From the NCBI GenBank assembly GCA_036745415.1, contig DAIOGF010000002.1, positions 124,001-188,000 of the forward strand: a stretch of DNA of 64,000 bases, in the 5' to 3' direction. Within the stretch, counting starts at the first letter, position 1. The number at the start of each line of letters is the position of its first letter. This document shows positions 60,628 to 64,000 of the stretch, piece after piece. The notes under the pieces were generated by a model. It had not been told where the DNA came from, did not search any database, and saw only the letters and a program-made list of their open reading frames with translations. The stretch comes from CAILQE01 sp036745415. GTDB taxonomy: Bacteria > Patescibacteriota > Saccharimonadia > Saccharimonadales > UBA4665. The translations under genes and the position numbers were made by a program.

Positions 60628-61406
60628 ATTAATTCGTAGGTTGCTGAAGCTAATGCTTCAAATACTTTACTAGGATTTTGCATAATCCATACTGAGCTTT
60701 TAACGGCTATAGCTTCATAATCTTCAGTAATTGGTGTGGACCCTACTTTGCCTATATGCGCATAGATACACTTACCTAAGTGATAGGTAACCAGACTCAC
60801 GTTATATTTAGTTGTAATACTTATTAATATCTCAGCTAAAGAATTAATGCTGATGTCTGATGTGATGGCCTTTTCTAGTCCAAGTTTTATTCCCAGTTTC
60901 TGTAATTTAGAAAACTCAATAACGAGGTTTATATTTCCTCTTTCAAATACTTTTTTATATATATTACTAAGAAGATTAATAGCATCTCCATTTACAGTAA
61001 TATTTCCATTAAATTCTTCTAGGAATCTTTCAAGAACAATTTCCGTTTCACTATTAGCTCCCATCTCTCCTACGAACAAGGTATGATCAACCGAATTTGA
61101 AATTTCTAGCATTTGCCCAAGAGCTAATTTAGAGAAACCACCACTAGGATTGCTGGGTAGATAATGTCCTTCAGGAAGTAGCCCTTTTAATTTTTTAAAC
61201 AGTGCGTCCGGTAGCTCAATTACAACGGCTCCAACAACTTCTTTATTAAGAAGCGTATAAGCTTTAGATAAGCTGTTAAACCCGTTTAGATTACCTCCAA
61301 TTAGCGCCATATGGCCAGCTTGAGTTCTGTTTTCTGGTTTACTCCATATTAGGTCGGGAAAAGCAGGATTATCCTTAGTCTGATTAAGTATGTTAACTAG
61401 GCTCAT
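60624..61406 (-). CDS. NnrD-like (ribokinase-fold) protein lacking the GxGD motif
   Basis: Similar in layout to ADP-dependent NAD(P)H-hydrate dehydratase (YjeF C-terminal domain): GHMALIGGN near residue 32, a middle NSVDHTLFVGEMGAN, and ITVNGDAINLL. The catalytic GTGD motif expected near the C-terminus is missing; the equivalent region reads YHLGKCIYAHIGKVGSTPI. At 260 aa it may be a non-catalytic or re-purposed paralogue. It overlaps xthA by 4 nt (ATGA), so they form an operon. Confidence 0.6.
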   Translation of the reverse strand: MSLVNILNQTKDNPAFPDLIWSKPENRTQAGHMALIGGNLNGFNSLSKAYTLLNKEVVGAVVIELPDALFKKLKGLLPEGHYLPSNPSGGFSKLALGQMLEISNSVDHTLFVGEMGANSETEIVLERFLEEFNGNITVNGDAINLLSNIYKKVFERGNINLVIEFSKLQKLGIKLGLEKAITSDISINSLAEILISITTKYNVSLVTYHLGKCIYAHIGKVGSTPITEDYEAIAVKSSVWIMQNPSKVFEALASATYELI

Positions 61407-62197
61407 AAGTCCATGTTTATACTAACCGGACAGTGGTCAGAACCGAGAACGTCCGGATGTATTTCAGCTCCTTTAAGTTTCTTCTTGAGAGATTTATCTA
61501 TAAAGAAATAGTCTATTCTCCAGCCAACATTTCTTTCTCTTGCTTTAGCAAAATATGACCACCATGTATAAAAACCATTTCCCTTTTTGAATTCTCTAAA
61601 TGTATCTATAAAGCCACTATCTACAATTTTATCTAGACCTTCAATTTCTTCTTTAGTGAATCCTTTCTTTCCCTTATTAGCTTTAGGATTAGCTAAATCA
61701 TCTTCACTGTGTGCAGTATTCAGGTCCCCGCAGAAAATTACTGGCTTAGTCTTATTTAACCTATTCATAAATTCAAGAAATGCAGGATCCCATTCCTTAT
61801 ATCTTAGATCTAGTCTATCTAGACCGTCTTTTGCATTAGGAGTATATACGGTGCTTAAGTAGAAATCTTCAAATTCTAAAGTAAGTACTCTTCCCTCTTT
61901 GTTAGGATGTCCAAAGCCATCATGATTTAAATATTTATCTTCAATATCTTTTGGAATATCCTTAATTACATCTATTGGTTTAATTTTTGTTAGGATGGCT
62001 GTACCTGAATACCCTGCTCTTTCAGCTGGGTTGTAGTATTCTAAATAATCTTTTGTTGGAAGCTCAATTTGATCTTCCTTAGCTTTAACTTCCTGCAAAC
62101 AAATAATGTCAGGATTTTCTTTTTCAATAAATTCAGTAAATTTACCTTTATTTATTACTGCCCTGATTCCATTTATGTTCCAACAATATATCTTCAT
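61403..62197 (-). CDS. xthA: Exodeoxyribonuclease III / AP endonuclease
   Basis: Removes abasic sites in base-excision repair. The EEP-fold motifs are all seen: WNINGIRAV at the N-terminus, LQEVKA with the metal-binding Glu, VYTPNAKDGLDRLDLR, FCGDLNTAH and GSDHCPVSI at the end. The 264 aa length is normal. It has an ATGA overlap with the NnrD-like gene downstream. Confidence 0.95.
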   Translation of the reverse strand: MKIYCWNINGIRAVINKGKFTEFIEKENPDIICLQEVKAKEDQIELPTKDYLEYYNPAERAGYSGTAILTKIKPIDVIKDIPKDIEDKYLNHDGFGHPNKEGRVLTLEFEDFYLSTVYTPNAKDGLDRLDLRYKEWDPAFLEFMNRLNKTKPVIFCGDLNTAHSEDDLANPKANKGKKGFTKEEIEGLDKIVDSGFIDTFREFKKGNGFYTWWSYFAKARERNVGWRIDYFFIDKSLKKKLKGAEIHPDVLGSDHCPVSINMDL

Positions 62198-62264
62198 AAT
62201 CTTAATTATAGCGCAAGAGAAGTTTTAATCTTATTTCTTGGGTAAGGTTTAGTAGTAAAAATAA

Positions 62265-62354
62265 TGGCGGAGGGAGAGGGATTCGAACCCTCGAGAGCTG
62301 TAACACTCAACACGCTTTCCAAGCGTGCGCCATAGGCCACTAGGCGACCCCTCC
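62265..62354 (-). tRNA. tRNA-Ser (anticodon GGA)
   Basis: On the minus strand: acceptor GGAGGGG pairs with TCCCTCC, the anticodon arm is CACGC-TTGGAAA-GCGTG (anticodon GGA, reads TCC/TCT), a long variable arm follows, and the T arm is GAGGGTTCGAATCCCTC. CCA is encoded. Confidence 0.95.
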
Positions 62355-62393
62355 ACGATTAAACTCGCGGTAATGTAAAATATTATACCCTAT

Positions 62394-62996
62394 CTAAAAA
62401 AGATGTTTACCGAAATAGTACCAGAAATGTTGAAGTATAAATAAAGCTAGCAGCAAGAAAAATATTAAAATTATATCTAAGTGATATTTTCTAACGACTG
62501 GGTAATATTTTTTAAGATCCTTATTTAGTTTAATGAAGCCATGATCGATGTTATATAGAGTTGTGTACCAAAGCAGTACTATAACTACTACCCAAACAGC
62601 CATACAGTAAGGACATAACGCGTGAATTATATATAAACTTTGATAGAATAGCCAAGAAATAAAGAATAGGCCTAGGATACTTCCAAATTGTATTCCGAGA
62701 TGGAACCATCTTTTGTATTTAGCCCCTGCAATAATTCCCATACCAACAGTTACTAATACTGCAAAAGCAGCTAGACCGATGAATGGATTAGGAAATCCAA
62801 ATGCAGAACCTTGGTGAGTTTTAAGAACGTCTCCACAAGCTAGGATTGGATTAAGATTACAACTTGGTTTATATGCTGGATTTTGTAATATTTTAATTTT
62901 ATCTAAAGACAGAATAAAAGATGCAAGCATCCCTACGAAGCCAGTTACTATTAAGATGTATGGATAGCTTTTATCTAAAGTTAGTTTTTTAAACAT
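62394..62996 (-). CDS. Vitamin K epoxide reductase (VKOR) family protein
   Basis: Membrane thiol oxidase that re-oxidises a DsbA-like partner during disulfide formation. About five transmembrane helices are present. The active-site pair is CPYC (C128-C131) and the loop cysteines C46 and C54 are present. No thioredoxin-like domain is fused. The 200 aa length is typical for bacterial VKOR. It is 3 nt downstream of uppP, so they are likely co-transcribed. A partner DsbA was not seen in this window. Confidence 0.9.
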   Translation of the reverse strand: MFKKLTLDKSYPYILIVTGFVGMLASFILSLDKIKILQNPAYKPSCNLNPILACGDVLKTHQGSAFGFPNPFIGLAAFAVLVTVGMGIIAGAKYKRWFHLGIQFGSILGLFFISWLFYQSLYIIHALCPYCMAVWVVVIVLLWYTTLYNIDHGFIKLNKDLKKYYPVVRKYHLDIILIFFLLLALFILQHFWYYFGKHLF

Positions 62997-62999
62997 TCC

Positions 63000-63890
63000 C
63001 TAAAGATTTCCTCTAATAAATCCAACTAATAATACGAATACTCCAACTCCCATACAGTAGAATGCAAATGGTTTGTATGAGTTTCTCTTAAAGTACTTAT
63101 CTAGGAATCTTACGGCTAGATAAGCGGCAATACCGCTAGCTAATGCACCTATTAACATTTGAGTGTGTAGTCCATTAGATTTAGCGCTAAATACTGAAGG
63201 AAGTTTATATAGACCAGCTCCGAAGATAATTGGAGTAGCTAATAGGAATGAAAATTCAGCTGCTTCATCACGGTTAAGACCGCTTAGTATTCCTCCAACC
63301 ATTGTTATTCCGGATCTAGATATACCAGCTAAGAGTGCAAATATTTGAGAAAGTCCAATTATGAAACTTCTCTTAGCGGTAAGCCTGTCTGATATAACAT
63401 CTTCCCTGCTTAAATCTAGAGCGTGATCAGTTCTTTTTCTCTTAGAATTAATTCTTTTATCCGCAAAGTAAAGGATTAGTCCGTTTATGAAGATAAAGAT
63501 TATTGCACCTAAGGGTTTTGCGAATTGCTCTTGAAGCAGGCTCTGAAATACTAGCCCAACTGCTCCAGCAGGAATTGTAGCTAGAATTAATAGCCACATT
63601 AATTTAGCATCTTTTTTATCATGATCTTTTTTAAATAGTGAGAAAATAAAAGCTTTTATAATTCTGATCCAGGTTTTCCTGTAGTAGAAAAGTAGTGCTG
63701 TTGCGGTAGCTAGATGTAAAACAACTAAGAATAAAAGAAAGCTTGATGCTTTATTGGTAGTTCCGTTTAGTACAGATGTCCAATTAAGCACATAAGCAAC
63801 TAGTACGGAGTGCCCTAGTGAAGATATTGGAAAAAGTTCTGTGACACCTTGTAGTAATCCGAGTATTAATGCCTGAAAAATGGAAATCAT
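63000..63890 (-). CDS. uppP: Undecaprenyl-diphosphatase
   Basis: BacA-type enzyme that dephosphorylates undecaprenyl diphosphate to recycle the lipid carrier used by MraY and other surface-polymer enzymes. The signature LQGVTELFPISSLGHSVL (residues 14-31) and GISRSG (~185-190) are both present, with about eight transmembrane helices. The 296 aa length is somewhat above the usual ~265-275. It forms an operon with the VKOR gene downstream. Confidence 0.94.
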   Translation of the reverse strand: MISIFQALILGLLQGVTELFPISSLGHSVLVAYVLNWTSVLNGTTNKASSFLLFLVVLHLATATALLFYYRKTWIRIIKAFIFSLFKKDHDKKDAKLMWLLILATIPAGAVGLVFQSLLQEQFAKPLGAIIFIFINGLILYFADKRINSKRKRTDHALDLSREDVISDRLTAKRSFIIGLSQIFALLAGISRSGITMVGGILSGLNRDEAAEFSFLLATPIIFGAGLYKLPSVFSAKSNGLHTQMLIGALASGIAAYLAVRFLDKYFKRNSYKPFAFYCMGVGVFVLLVGFIRGNL

Positions 63891-64000
63891 TACTACTTAG
63901 TCTAGAGAATTATCTGGTTTTTTTCAATCTTTCGTTAGTTGATAAAATATGTTTTAATAATACTTAAGTTAATAATATAAAAATAGGAAATTGAAAATGT

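Overview
The window is a gene-dense, low-G+C bacterial chromosome segment (my impression is about one third G+C; not counted). Genes are short, overlap often, and are almost all housekeeping or envelope genes. Compact versions of universal proteins, a Pif1-like helicase in an otherwise minimal set, a VKOR-type thiol oxidase, FtsEX with a CHAP hydrolase, two sortases and almost no biosynthetic enzymes together suggest a Candidate Phyla Radiation (Patescibacteria) genome, probably Saccharibacteria-like. TGA is used as a stop codon and an intact prfB (RF2) is present, which argues against the UGA=Gly lineages (Gracilibacteria, Absconditabacteria). No complete mobile element, phage or CRISPR array was seen.

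Layout, left half, mostly + strand. 0-11 kb: translation and quality control (tsf, frr, rseP, a CPBP protease, proS, greA, msrB-msrA, lysS, a small zincin, a HAD hydrolase, a Cas4/RecB-like nuclease, serS, hpf). 11-20 kb: secA, an M16 peptidase, prfB, then ftsE-ftsX, a coiled-coil CHAP hydrolase and an S41 protease, which look like a division-linked wall-cleavage module. 20-24.5 kb: pyrG, a lone response regulator, then three minus-strand genes (an unknown with a GxHR motif, rpmA, a Trm11-like methyltransferase). 24.5-32.6 kb: a YbhN-like membrane protein, xseA-xseB, a degenerate histidine-kinase/response-regulator pair coupled to recO, glyS, a Pif1-like helicase and a NYN-domain protein. 32.6-41.3 kb: a small, strongly promoted unknown gene, then the dcw cluster mraZ-rsmH-ftsL-ftsI-mraY-ftsW-murG-ftsQ, with MraZ boxes upstream of mraZ and a structured leader upstream of rsmH.

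Right half, mostly minus strand. A 618-bp AT-rich gap at 41.34-41.96 kb separates the two gene blocks. It is followed by a sigma-region-4/HARE-HTH regulator and topA. Opposing this strand, at about 45.84-46.20 kb, is a probable standalone structured RNA of about 360 nt with the best promoter in the window. Then come pth, der, an RluB-type pseudouridine synthase, a response regulator with a Pro/Met/Glu repeat tail, a PAS histidine kinase and tRNA-Glu. From 51.4 to 60.6 kb is an envelope region: two sortases, a DUF3048 protein, several single-pass surface proteins, gltX and tRNA-Leu. The end holds a NnrD-like protein, xthA, tRNA-Ser, VKOR and uppP. UppP, MraY, MurG, FtsW, FtsI, FtsEX and the CHAP protein outline a peptidoglycan synthesis and remodelling system, and the sortases and surface proteins suggest a wall-decorated cell.

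Gene starts show two regimes. First genes of transcription units often have an extended -10 element (TGnTANAAT) about 6-15 nt before the start codon, implying leaderless or nearly leaderless mRNAs. Genes inside units use ATGA or TAATG overlaps or occasional Shine-Dalgarno sequences. Stretches without a gene longer than about 300 bases are 41344-41961 and 45705-46215, both described below. The last 110 bases, after uppP, end in an ATG at 63997 that may start a + strand gene outside the window; this cannot be judged.
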